A stretch of DNA of 64,000 bases. Source: Paraconexibacter sp040581415 (GTDB taxonomy: Bacteria > Actinomycetota > Thermoleophilia > Solirubrobacterales > Solirubrobacteraceae). The notes under the pieces are model-generated. The model did no database searches. It had not been told where the DNA came from and saw only the letters and a program-made list of their open reading frames with translations. Location of the stretch: the NCBI RefSeq assembly GCF_040581415.1, contig NZ_CP114014.1, positions 4,588,001 to 4,652,000 of the forward strand, read 5' to 3'. Within the stretch, counting starts at the first letter, position 1, and each line of letters opens with the position of its first letter. Positions 23,074 to 31,500 of the stretch are shown in pieces. The position numbers and the translations under genes are program-made.

Positions 23074-24279
23074 TCACGTGCCGCAGGCCCGGTACCGGCG
23101 CACGCTGCGGTACGCGCGGCCGCCGGCGGTGCGTCCGCTCAACCGCAGGGTGACGGTCCCCGCGCGCCGGCCACGCAGGTCGACGGTCACGCTGCGTCCG
23201 CGCGGGCGCAGCGCCCGCCCGTTGAGGACGGCGCGCAGGCGGGTGACGCCGCGCGGCACCGTCACCGTGAAGCGACGGCGGCTACGGCACGTCTGGCCCG
23301 CGGCCGGCTTCGGGACCGTGGCGACCGGGCAACCGGCCGCGAAGGGGCAGCGCAGAGCGGGCTCGTCCCCCGTCGCCTGCGTGATGTTCAGCAGCACGAA
23401 GTTCGGCACGAACGACAGGTTCTCCAGACCGAAGCCGCCACCGGCGTCCTGCGGCGGGTCGACGCACGGGTTCAGGAGGCGGGCAGGATCCGCGGGCCCG
23501 GGGTGGGTGAAGGCGTCGAGGACGAGCCGGCGCGTGAGGGCGTCGGACAGGATCGTGAAGTGCTCGACGGGACGGCGGGGGCAGACGTCCTGCAGCGTGA
23601 TGTTGCGGGCCCCCGCCATCCGGCTGGCCTGCGGCTGAGGCGTGATGACCTCGTCGTAGGCGGTCGCGATCGACGTGTAGTCCGGCCCCGCGGGCGGCGG
23701 CTCGCGGACCATCGCGGCCAGCAGCGCGGAGCCGCGGGCGATCTGGTGGACGGACGGGGCGCACGCCGTCGCGGCGCTGCACACGTCCGCGGCGAACCGC
23801 GTCCCCTGGTGCGGTGTCGCCAGGGACACGTAGTCGGACACGAGCGCCGGGAGGTCCGGCCAGAAGCGCAGGGCCAGGAGCAGGTCGACGGCTCCGTGCT
23901 GGTGGCCGAGGACGCGGACCTTCCGTCCGCTGCGCGCGGCGACCTCCCGGATCGCGTGGACGGCGTACTCGGTCGCTGTCTGCAGGTCGCCGAAGCCGCG
24001 GTCCTCCAGGGTCACCGAGCAGGTCGGGATGCCCTGCTTCGGCAGCAGGTCCAGGTACCCGCCGCCGTAGGACTCGCGGGCGGTCGAGAAGGCCGGGACG
24101 AGCAGGACCGGGTCGACGGCGGCCCGGTCGACCCCCGGGCTGCACGTCAGCGCGGCGGCGAGCTTCGCCGGCGGGACGGTGAGCGGGGTCCCGGGGGCGG
24201 CGGCGGTCGCGGTCGCGGTGGCCGGTGCGCCGGCAAGCAGCACGGCGACGGCTGTGGTGAGGAGTCCGCGGCAGCGCAT
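23074..24279 (-). CDS. Secreted CalB-like lipase homologue lacking the nucleophilic serine
   Basis: 401 residues with a clear signal peptide (residues 1-28). The fold follows the Candida antarctica lipase B-like family: PVLLVPAFSTARESYGGGYL, TATEYAVHAIREVAARSG, LATPHQGT, the acid site ATAYDEVITPQ, and the His site RPVEHFTIL. The nucleophile elbow, normally T/G-x-S-Q-G, reads GHQHGA, with Gln127 where Ser is expected. A Cys-bracketed C-terminal module (from CRSRRRFTV to RRYRACGT) follows from about residue 330. It is probably a non-hydrolytic relative or uses another residue. Confidence 0.85.
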   Translation of the reverse strand: MRCRGLLTTAVAVLLAGAPATATATAAAPGTPLTVPPAKLAAALTCSPGVDRAAVDPVLLVPAFSTARESYGGGYLDLLPKQGIPTCSVTLEDRGFGDLQTATEYAVHAIREVAARSGRKVRVLGHQHGAVDLLLALRFWPDLPALVSDYVSLATPHQGTRFAADVCSAATACAPSVHQIARGSALLAAMVREPPPAGPDYTSIATAYDEVITPQPQASRMAGARNITLQDVCPRRPVEHFTILSDALTRRLVLDAFTHPGPADPARLLNPCVDPPQDAGGGFGLENLSFVPNFVLLNITQATGDEPALRCPFAAGCPVATVPKPAAGQTCRSRRRFTVTVPRGVTRLRAVLNGRALRPRGRSVTVDLRGRRAGTVTLRLSGRTAGGRAYRSVRRYRACGT

Positions 24280-24319
24280 TGTTACGCCACCGTACCACTC
24301 GCCGTCGCGCGGCTGCGGG

Positions 24320-25330
24320 CTACCAGTGCGTCCCGCGGGTCAGCTTGGCGAACGCCTCCTGCGCGGCGGTCGCCTCCTCGGCCGTGGGCTCGGCCGGCGC
24401 CGTTCCGGCCTTGGCGGCGATCGAGTCCGGGAACATCTTGAACCCGCGGTTGCGGATCTCGTCCATGATCGAGGGGCTGAAGGAGTCGGCGAGGCCGGCG
24501 AGGCTGCCGAAGGGCGGGCCGAGGCGGCGCGAGCGGTGCACGATCGCCTGGGCGACGAGGTGCCCGGCGTCCTCCGGCGTGAGCGCGGGGAAGCGGTCGT
24601 AGAGCTTCGTCGGCGCGATCATCGGCGTGCGCACGAGCGGCATGTGGATGGTCGTGAACCGGACGCCCTCGTCGTGGACCTCGGCCTGGAGCGAGTCGCA
24701 CAGCGTGTCGAGCGCCGCCTTGGACGCGATGTACGCGCCGAACCGCGGCACCTTCGTCTGCACGCCGTAGGAGGAGATGTTGATGATCTGGCCGCTGCCG
24801 CGCTCGCGCATCCCGGGAAGGACCCGCAGGATCAGCCGGACCGCGGCGAAGTAGTTGAGCTGCATGGTGCGCTCGTAGTCGTGGAAGCGGTCGTACGACA
24901 GCGCGACGGAACGGCGGATCGACCGGCCGGCGTTGTTGATGAGCACGTCGACCGCCCCGTGCTCGGCGAGGATCTCCCCCGCGACGCGATCGATCGCGTC
25001 GAAGTCAGACAGGTCGCACGGACGCGGGTCGGCGATGCCACCGGCCGCGCGGATCCTGCCTGCGACGAGGTCGAGGTTCTCCTTGCCGCGCGCGATCAGG
25101 ACGACGGTCCCGCCGGCCGCGCCGATCTGGAGGGCGGTCTCCTCGCCGATGCCGGACGACGCGCCGGTGATGACGATGACCTTGCCGGTGACCGCCTTCT
25201 CGAGCGAGCCCGCTCCGCGCAGGACGTCGAGCGGCCGCAGCACGGCGGGCCGGCTCGCGATGTTGCCGAAGGCGCCGATCGGCTTCGCCGCGGCGGACGC
25301 GAGCTGGTCAAGTCCAGGAATACGAGCCAT
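24320..25330 (-). CDS. Short-chain dehydrogenase/reductase
   Basis: 336 residues from ATG 25330. An N-terminal extension of about 48 residues precedes the classical SDR core: VITGASSGIGEE near residue 55, NNAG near 131, NISSYG with the catalytic Ser, and YIASK. Close in style to mycobacterial SDRs linked to fatty-acid reduction (Acr-type C-terminal domain), suggesting a long-chain aldehyde or ketoacyl substrate; this is inference. It is divergent from the secreted endonuclease/phosphatase-fold gene. Confidence 0.92.
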   Translation of the reverse strand: MARIPGLDQLASAAAKPIGAFGNIASRPAVLRPLDVLRGAGSLEKAVTGKVIVITGASSGIGEETALQIGAAGGTVVLIARGKENLDLVAGRIRAAGGIADPRPCDLSDFDAIDRVAGEILAEHGAVDVLINNAGRSIRRSVALSYDRFHDYERTMQLNYFAAVRLILRVLPGMRERGSGQIINISSYGVQTKVPRFGAYIASKAALDTLCDSLQAEVHDEGVRFTTIHMPLVRTPMIAPTKLYDRFPALTPEDAGHLVAQAIVHRSRRLGPPFGSLAGLADSFSPSIMDEIRNRGFKMFPDSIAAKAGTAPAEPTAEEATAAQEAFAKLTRGTHW

Positions 25331-25422
25331 GCCCGCGAGCCTAACGGCGGCGCGGCGTCGTCGTCCGTCCGCGGCGGGTCCGGCGCAACCTTCGCGGGTC
25401 GAGTGCGGTTAATGCGTCCGTC

Positions 25423-26694
25423 TTGCCCGTCGCCTTCCCGTCCCGCGGCCGGCGTGCCGTCGCCACGCTGGTGGCGTTGCTCGCCGGTTCGTTCGCTGCA
25501 CCGGCCGCCGCGTCCGCGGCGGTCCGCGTCGTGTCCTGGAACATCGCCGGCAGTCCGACGAACGCCCGCGTCAAGGCCGGGCTGCCGTTCGACCCGGCCG
25601 CCGTGGCCACCGTGATCCGGCGGACCCGTCCGGACGTGGTCGGCCTGCAGGAGGTCTGCGGCTGGCAGGCGACCGCGCTCGCCGGGACGCTCGGGTACGC
25701 GGTCTGGCACGTCTCGGCCATCACGGGCTTCGCCGACGACCGGCCCGGCGCCGCGGGCCGGTGCGACTACGGCAACGCGCTGCTCGTGCGCCCGCCGCTG
25801 ACTTTGGATGAACGCGTCGTCACCCCGCTCGTCGACCCCGGGAGCTGCAAGGCCGACGCGCGCACGGTCGCCCAGGCCAGGCTGCCCGAGTGCCGTGTCC
25901 TGCAGACCGGCGTCCTGAATCCGGGCGGCGTCCACGTGGCCAACGTGCACGTCGGTGTCGATGCCACCGCGCCCGCGCAGCTTCGGCGGCTGGTGAGGCG
26001 GGCGGCCGAGCTGACCGTGCCTGCCGTCCTGCTCGGGGACGACAACGTGCAGCCGGACCGGGCGGGCCTGGCGCCCCGGCTCGCCGCGCGCGGCTTCCTG
26101 GACGCCGCGGGGGCGCTGCCGGGCCTGCCGTGCGGCGACACGTCCGGGTGCGCACCGACGTTTCCCTCCGGCGGCGCGTTCGGTGCCCCGCTGCTGCGTG
26201 CGGACTACGTCTGGCACAGCGGGACACGGGCCCGGCGGGGCGCCGGACGGGTGGACACGACGGCCGCCGGCGTGCCCGCGTCCGATCACCTGGCGCTGTT
26301 CGCGGACCTGCGTCCCGTCGTCGGTCCGTCGGGCGGACTCGCGGTCACGCCGCGGATCCTGCGCAACCTGCGGCAGTTCGGCCTGCCGGTCACCGTCGGC
26401 ACGGCCGGTGCCGCCGCCGTGACCGTGACCCTCGCGGCCACGCCGAAGACCGTGCGCACGCTCGGGCTGAGCCGCGGCACGCCGGTGCTGGCGACGGCCA
26501 CCGCCGGGCGCACGAGCGCCGGTCACGTCCGTCTCGCGCTGAAACCGCCGCCGGCCGCAGCGCGGGCACTGGCCAGGGCACGAGACCCGGGCCGGTTCAC
26601 CCTCTCCACCACGTTGACCGACGTCGAAGGTCGCCGGACGCGCCTCCCGACCCGCACGATCACGCTCCACGCGGTCCGCCCCGTGGCGCCCTGA
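25423..26694 (+). CDS. Secreted endonuclease/exonuclease/phosphatase-family protein
   Basis: 423 residues from TTG 25423; the start is uncertain, but the Arg-led signal peptide (RGRRAVATLVALLAGSFA) requires one near here. EEP-fold catalytic positions are present: VVSWNIAG, GLQEVCGW with metal-binding Glu, NVHVGVDATAP, LLGDDNVQP, and C-terminal SDHLALFADL. Substrates in the family range from DNA to sphingolipids; secretion favours an extracellular nuclease or phosphodiesterase. Residues about 310-423 form a beta-sandwich-like C-terminal domain with TITLHAV at its end. Confidence 0.85.
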   Translation: MPVAFPSRGRRAVATLVALLAGSFAAPAAASAAVRVVSWNIAGSPTNARVKAGLPFDPAAVATVIRRTRPDVVGLQEVCGWQATALAGTLGYAVWHVSAITGFADDRPGAAGRCDYGNALLVRPPLTLDERVVTPLVDPGSCKADARTVAQARLPECRVLQTGVLNPGGVHVANVHVGVDATAPAQLRRLVRRAAELTVPAVLLGDDNVQPDRAGLAPRLAARGFLDAAGALPGLPCGDTSGCAPTFPSGGAFGAPLLRADYVWHSGTRARRGAGRVDTTAAGVPASDHLALFADLRPVVGPSGGLAVTPRILRNLRQFGLPVTVGTAGAAAVTVTLAATPKTVRTLGLSRGTPVLATATAGRTSAGHVRLALKPPPAAARALARARDPGRFTLSTTLTDVEGRRTRLPTRTITLHAVRPVAP

Positions 26695-26960
26695 GCGCGA
26701 TCGCACGCGCCCAGGTGGCGGAGTCGAGGTCGGACGCGACGTGCGCTCCGAGCTCGTGCTCGAAGCCTTCGTGGCGCTGACGCCGAGCACCGCATGGTCG
26801 CGCGGGGTCTGGAACGGCAGGCTGGAGACGGCGGGGGCTGGATCGGCCGCGGCAGCCTTGGGCGCGGAGCCGTGGCGGCGGTCGCCGGAGACGCGATGCC
26901 CGCAGTGACGGTGAGCGGCGCTGCGGGCATCGGATTGCGGCGGGACGAGCTCGACGGGGT
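26695..26960. other. Non-coding spacer between EEP gene and repeat array
   Basis: I see no gene. It contains GTGGCGCTGACGCCGAGC near 26770, the reverse complement of the 37-bp repeat core from 2317-2470. Repeat locus 2 is therefore a counterpart of locus 1 in opposite orientation. Confidence 0.5.
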
Positions 26961-27270
26961 TGATCGCGGTGGCTGGTGGATCGCACGGTTGGCAGCCTGG
27001 TGAATCGCCATTCACTGCGGCGGGGCAGGTGGATGGTGGATCGCACGGCTCCCGGGCGCGTGGATCGCCATTCACCGCGGAGGGGCGGGTGGATGGTGAA
27101 TCGCACGGCTGGCAGCCTGGTGGATCGTCATGCACCGCGCGTCGGGCGATGACTGGCGGATCGCACGGCTGGCAGCCTGGTGGATCGTCATTCACCGCGC
27201 GTCGGGCGATGGCTGGTGGATCGCACGGCTCCCGGGCGCGTGGATCGCCACTCACCCGCCTGCGGGCGGG
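26961..27270. repeat. 60-bp tandem repeat array (five units)
   Basis: The motif GATCGCACGG recurs at exact 60-bp spacing, with TCGCACGG at 26981, 27041, 27101, 27161 and 27221. Two subtypes alternate: GGCTCCCGGGCGCGTGGATC and GGCTGGCAGCCTGGTGGATC. Reverse-complemented units align with the 61-bp array at 1994-2216. All reading frames through it are low-complexity; I regard it as non-coding. From 27271 to 27506 I see nothing further. Confidence 0.92.
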
Positions 27271-27506
27271 TGGCCAGGGGCGACGTCCTCCGCGGCGGAA
27301 CCGGGCTCGCGGAGGATGGTGCGGGGCAGGCCCGCCGATTCCACCGACCGCCGGGTCCCCCACCCGAACCGAGGCGGGACGCGGCGGCATCCGGTGCCGC
27401 GACCGGTGGCGGTGCTCCACCCGCCCATGGGCGCCCCAGCATCCGCCGGACGCCCGGGGTCCGGGTCCGGGTCCCGCCGGCGCTGTCGCAGGCGGCGCTG
27501 CGGACC

Positions 27507-28235
27507 TCAGGCGGCTAACGCGGGGGTCACCGCGTCGGGCACGATCGGCCAAGCCCTTGGAATGGGGTCGAGGATCCCCTCGGCCCGGTGCGCCGCTTCC
27601 AGCGCGGCGGCCTGCTCGGCCGCCCAGGTCACCTGCCGGCGGTGCAGGACCCGCAGGTCCGCACCCGCGACGGCGGGGAACCGCTCGGCCACACGCACGG
27701 CAACCCGCGCCGCCGCGAGGGCATCTGCCGCGGCCGCGTGGGGGGTTGCGAGCTCCACCCCGTAGTGCGCGCAGACCGCCGCCAGTGAGCGCGGACCGAT
27801 GCGCGTGGTGTCGTGGTGGCGGTCGAGGACCGACGGGTCGATCACGACCAGCTGATCGGGACCGCCCACGCGTTCGGCCAGCGACCGCACGCCGTGTCGC
27901 CGGGCCTCGCGGTCCAGGAGCGTCAGGTCGAACCGCGCGTTGAACGCCACGATCGGCACCCCCGCGCTGACCTGCGCAGCGAGCAGCCCGGCGATCGCGT
28001 CGATCGCGCGGGCCGGTGCCATGCCCCCGGTGCGCGCGGCCGCGGTCGTGATGCCGTGGACCGCGGTGGCGTCGGGCGGGATGTCGACGCCGGGATCCAC
28101 GAGCCAGCTGCGGTGCTCGGTCGGCAGCCCATCGCCGACGAGGCTCACCGCCGCGGTGACGATCCGATCGCTCGCCGGCTCGAGGCCGGTGGTCTCGAGG
28201 TCGAACGCAGCCAGGCGGCGGGCGGACCAGCTCAT
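27507..28235 (-). CDS. DEDDh 3'-5' exonuclease (DnaQ/RNase T family)
   Basis: 242 residues from ATG 28235; an in-frame start at 28271 adds 12 unlikely residues. The exonuclease motifs are complete: ExoI LAAFDLETTGL, ExoII FNARFDLTLLD, and ExoIII HAAAADALAA with the His five before the Asp. It hydrolyses single-stranded DNA or RNA 3' ends using two metal ions. It resembles DNA polymerase III epsilon-like proteins common in actinobacteria that act in repair. C-terminal helices (WAAEQAAALEAAHR) may mediate binding to a partner. Confidence 0.92.
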   Translation of the reverse strand: MSWSARRLAAFDLETTGLEPASDRIVTAAVSLVGDGLPTEHRSWLVDPGVDIPPDATAVHGITTAAARTGGMAPARAIDAIAGLLAAQVSAGVPIVAFNARFDLTLLDREARRHGVRSLAERVGGPDQLVVIDPSVLDRHHDTTRIGPRSLAAVCAHYGVELATPHAAAADALAAARVAVRVAERFPAVAGADLRVLHRRQVTWAAEQAAALEAAHRAEGILDPIPRAWPIVPDAVTPALAA

Positions 28236-28332
28236 GCATCGAAGGTAGAGACGCCACCGGACAGCCCGCACGCCGGACCGGTCAGGACCCCGACCCCGAC
28301 CCCTGCCCCTTCACCGCTGGTCCGGTGCGCTG

Positions 28333-28373
28333 GATGTGCCATGACGTGCGCCCGCGGCGTGTGGTGGCACATC
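28333..28373. repeat. Palindrome A (GATGTGCCA...TGGCACATC)
   Basis: Nine-base arms GATGTGCCA and TGGCACATC close a 41-base element. Over 46 bases it matches palindrome B (43205-43250) at 42 positions, including the loop segment ACGTGCGCC and trailing GAGCG. It lies between divergent genes (exonuclease and oxidoreductase), so it is not a simple terminator. The rest of 28236-28464 shows no gene. Confidence 0.8.
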
Positions 28374-28464
28374 GAGCGCGGCGCGGGGTCCACGCCCCAC
28401 GCCCGGCAGGGCTCAGGCGCAGGCGAGGACGACGGGTCACCCGTGTCTCGGCGTAGGCTGGGGC

Positions 28465-29484
28465 ATGGGCATCGTGGAGCGGATCGCGCTCGAGCATCCC
28501 GTCGTCCAGGCCGGCATGGGCGGCGGCATCGCCGGCGCGCGCCTGGCCGGCGCGGTCTCGGCGGCCGGCGCTCTCGGCACGGTCGGGATCATGGAGCCGC
28601 GCGCCTTCATCGCGGCCCTCGCCGAAGCCGGCGAACGTGCCGGCGCGGGAAAGCCTGTCGCTGCCAACCTGCTGGTCCCGTTCACGAAGCGCAGCCACGT
28701 CGAGGCCTGCGTCGGCGCCGGCGTCGCCGTGGTCGTCCTGCACGCCGGCCGCGCCCCCGGCGCCGTCCGCGCGCTTCGCGACGCCGGCATCGAGGTGCTG
28801 CAGACCGTCGGCACGGCGACGGAGGCGCAGCAGGCAATCGCCGACGGCGTGTCCGGGCTGGTCGCGCAGGGCGGTGACGCGGGCGGCCATCTCGTCGGCG
28901 TCGCCGACACCGACGAGACGCTGGCCGCGGTCCTGAAGGTGGCGGGCCCCGTCCCCGTCTGGGCGGCGGGCGGCGTCGCCGATGCCGCGGACGTCCGGCG
29001 CCTGCTCGCCGCCGGGGCCGAAGCCGTCGTCGCCGGCACGCGCTTCGTGCTCACCACCGAGTGCGCCGCGCACCCGGGGTACAAGCGCGCGCTGGTCGCC
29101 GGGACGGACACGGTCGACACCACGCTCTTCGGCTTCGGCTGGCCCATGCGCCACCGCGTGCTGGTGAACGCCGCGACCGAGCGCTGGGGCGAGGGTCCGC
29201 GGGCGATCGGCGCCGTCAACCGGCGGACCGCCCGCCTCGGCGGCCTGCTGCCGCTGCGGCTGATGGCGCTGTACCCACGGCTGCAGCACGCGGCCGTGCC
29301 GGTCTTCACCGCCGGCCCCGCGCTCGAGGGCATGCCGGACCGGACGCTCGGCGTCGCCCCGCTCTACGCCGGGCGCAGCGTCGCCCGGCTGCACGACGTG
29401 GTCGACGCGGCCGACGCGGTCGCGTCGCTCACCCGCCGAACATCGCCGGAGTCGCCGGCCCGCCCGCCCACGCCGCAGGCCTGA
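28465..29484 (+). CDS. Nitronate-monooxygenase-like FMN flavoprotein
   Basis: 339 residues from ATG 28465. It is a TIM-barrel flavoenzyme of the NMO/2-nitropropane dioxygenase family: N-terminal HPVVQAGMGGGIAG, central LVAQGGDAGGHLVG, which corresponds to the usual QGxEAGGH flavin motif, and AAGGVADAADVRRLLAAGAEAV for phosphate binding. These enzymes oxidise nitronates or reduce enoyl substrates with NAD(P)H; the precise substrate is unknown. The C-terminal tail is Pro/Thr-rich. Confidence 0.9.
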   Translation: MGIVERIALEHPVVQAGMGGGIAGARLAGAVSAAGALGTVGIMEPRAFIAALAEAGERAGAGKPVAANLLVPFTKRSHVEACVGAGVAVVVLHAGRAPGAVRALRDAGIEVLQTVGTATEAQQAIADGVSGLVAQGGDAGGHLVGVADTDETLAAVLKVAGPVPVWAAGGVADAADVRRLLAAGAEAVVAGTRFVLTTECAAHPGYKRALVAGTDTVDTTLFGFGWPMRHRVLVNAATERWGEGPRAIGAVNRRTARLGGLLPLRLMALYPRLQHAAVPVFTAGPALEGMPDRTLGVAPLYAGRSVARLHDVVDAADAVASLTRRTSPESPARPPTPQA

Positions 29485-29598
29485 CCGCCACGGCCGGCGC
29501 AGGCCTCGCGGACCCGACCGCCCACCGACACCGGCGCCGCGGCCTCGACCGCCGCCGACCCCGCCGACCTGACCGGCCCCGCCGGTACGGTCCCCACG

Positions 29599-30261
29599 GT
29601 GTTTCGCGACGCGCACCGCGAGCCGTCGGCCATCCTGCTCGCCGCGCAGCTGGTCGCGGTGCTCGCCTACCCCTTCATGGAGGACAGCGACGTCGGCCGC
29701 GCGCTGTTCAGCCTGTTCGGCATCGCGATCCTCGGCCTCGTGATGCTCGCGGTCCGCGACCTGCCCGCGAAGACCTGGATCGGCGTGGCGCTGGCGGTCC
29801 CGGCGACCGTGCTGCTGGTGATCCAGGCGGTCACGGCGGACGACGCGCTGTTGCCGTACTCGTCGGCGATCGAGGCCGCCCTCTACTTCTACGCAGCCGG
29901 CGCGCTGATCGCGTACATGCTCGCCGACCACGTCATCACGCGGGACGAGCTGTTCGCCGTCGGCGCGACGTTCACCCTCGTCGCGTGGGCGTTCGCCTAC
30001 ACCTACACGGTGTGCCAGGCGATCGACCCGGGCAGCTTCATCGCCGCGGTCGACCCGGCCGACGACCGCAGCTGGATGGAGCTGCTGTTCCTGAGCTTCA
30101 CCACGCTGTCGAGCACCGGCCTCAGCGACGTCGTCCCCGTCCGGCCGTTCGCGCGGTCGCTCGTGATGCTCGAGCAGCTCGCCGGGCTCGCCTACGTCGC
30201 GATGGTCGTCTCCCGCCTGGTCGGCCTGCTGATCTCCGGCCGGCAGGAGAAGGCGGGCTGA
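29599..30261 (+). CDS. Membrane protein with ion-channel-like pore region
   Basis: 220 residues from GTG 29599. Five or six hydrophobic segments are visible, including ILLAAQLVAVLAYPF, ALFSLFGIAILGLVMLAV and VALAVPATVLLVIQAV. The last pair brackets LLFLSFTTLSSTGLSDVVPV, which sits where potassium channels carry the TVGYGD filter and pore helix (Ion_trans_2 style). The filter reads STGLSD, so potassium selectivity cannot be assumed. It is four bases upstream of the HTH_42 gene and likely co-transcribed with it. Confidence 0.75.
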   Translation: MFRDAHREPSAILLAAQLVAVLAYPFMEDSDVGRALFSLFGIAILGLVMLAVRDLPAKTWIGVALAVPATVLLVIQAVTADDALLPYSSAIEAALYFYAAGALIAYMLADHVITRDELFAVGATFTLVAWAFAYTYTVCQAIDPGSFIAAVDPADDRSWMELLFLSFTTLSSTGLSDVVPVRPFARSLVMLEQLAGLAYVAMVVSRLVGLLISGRQEKAG

Positions 30262-30265
30262 CCCG

Positions 30266-31372
30266 GTGACCGCCCCGGTCCTGAGCCGGCGCGCCCTGAA
30301 CCGCGCGACGCTCGCACGCCAGTTGCTGCTCGAGCGGGTGGACCGGCCGGTCGCCGACGTCGTCGAGCACCTCGGCGGACTCCAGGCCCAGACCACCCAC
30401 ACCTGGTACGCGGGTCTGTGGTGCCGCCTGGAGCCGTTCGACCCTGAGGCCGCCGGTCAGCTCCTGACCGACCGGGCGCTGGTGCGCATCGGCCTGCAGC
30501 GCTCGACCATCCACCTCGTCACCGCGCACGACGCCCGCTGGATCCGGCCCCTGCTCGACCCCGTCCTGGCCCGGACGCTGAGCAGCTTCGCCCGCCACCT
30601 CGATGGCCTCGATCAGCCCGCCGTCGCGGCCGCCGCGGGCGCGATCCTGGAGGCGGAGCCGCTCCAGTGGGCGGCGCTGGGCCGGCGCCTGCAGGAGGAC
30701 TGGCCCGGCCGCGACGGGAACGCCCTCGCGCAGGTCGCCCGCGCCCGCCTGCCGCTCGTGCAGCTCCCGCCGCGGGGCGTCTGGGGCCGCAGCGGACAGG
30801 CGCGGCACACCACGCTCGAGGCCTGGCTCGGCGGGTCGACGGCGCCTCGAGCGGGGACGGTCGCCGACCTGTTCCTCCGCTACCTGGCGGCGTTCGGGCC
30901 CGCGAGCGCGAAGGACGCCCAGGCATGGTGCGGGCTGACGCGCATGCAGGCCGTGGCCGACGGCCTGCGCGACCGCCTGGTCACCTTCACCGCCGAGGAC
31001 GGGCGCGAGCTCTTCGACCTTCCCGACGCACCACGTCCCGAGCCCGGCGTCCCGGCCCCCGTCCGGCTGCTCTACGACTACGACAACCTTCTGCTGGGCC
31101 ACGCCGACCGCAGCCGCTTCCACGGCACGGTCCCGCCGGGGGCGGCGTTCGCCGGCGTCCCGCCCGACACCGCCCCCGGCGCCGTCCTGGTCGATGGCGT
31201 CATCCGCGGCTCGTGGCTGCCGCACCGCGACCGCACAGCAGCCGGCCTGACGGTCCGCACGGCAGGCATCACCCCGACTGAGGCCACCGCCGTCGAGGCC
31301 GAGGCGGGCGCGCTGCTGCGCTTCCTCGCCCCGGAGGCGGACCCGGGGAACGTCCGGCTCGTGCCGGTCTGA
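30266..31372 (+). CDS. Winged-helix DNA-binding protein (HTH_42 / AlkZ-like family)
   Basis: 368 residues from GTG 30266. N-terminal LSRRALNRATLARQLLLERV and EHLGGLQAQTTHTWYAGLWCRL, then RSTIHLVTAHDARWIRPLL, are hallmark segments of the HTH_42 family that includes DNA glycosylases AlkZ/YcaQ. LLYDYDNLLLGHADRSRF is another conserved block. In AlkZ the catalytic motif is Q-x-Q; here LQAQ near the N-terminus fits. Unhooking of DNA crosslinks is a reasonable but unproven function. It follows the channel-like gene by four bases. Confidence 0.85.
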   Translation: MTAPVLSRRALNRATLARQLLLERVDRPVADVVEHLGGLQAQTTHTWYAGLWCRLEPFDPEAAGQLLTDRALVRIGLQRSTIHLVTAHDARWIRPLLDPVLARTLSSFARHLDGLDQPAVAAAAGAILEAEPLQWAALGRRLQEDWPGRDGNALAQVARARLPLVQLPPRGVWGRSGQARHTTLEAWLGGSTAPRAGTVADLFLRYLAAFGPASAKDAQAWCGLTRMQAVADGLRDRLVTFTAEDGRELFDLPDAPRPEPGVPAPVRLLYDYDNLLLGHADRSRFHGTVPPGAAFAGVPPDTAPGAVLVDGVIRGSWLPHRDRTAAGLTVRTAGITPTEATAVEAEAGALLRFLAPEADPGNVRLVPV

Positions 31373-31500
31373 CGGCACACCCCACGGGCGAGAGCCGGGC
31401 ACCGGTGGCGAGCTGGCGCCGAGCTGCGTTCTTCGACACCCAGGTCGAGGCGCATCGCGACGAGGCGGCCGTGCACCGCCGCCGCGGACCGCGCGGGCGC

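Noticed and set aside
26961..27270. CRISPR array or repeat protein gene
   Set aside because: 60-bp units abut with no spacers; frames through it are low complexity and have no domain or ribosome-binding site.
25096..28257. Very long minus-strand open frame as a real gene
   Set aside because: It crosses an SDR gene, a secreted EEP gene, a repeat array and an exonuclease; it is a by-product of high GC.
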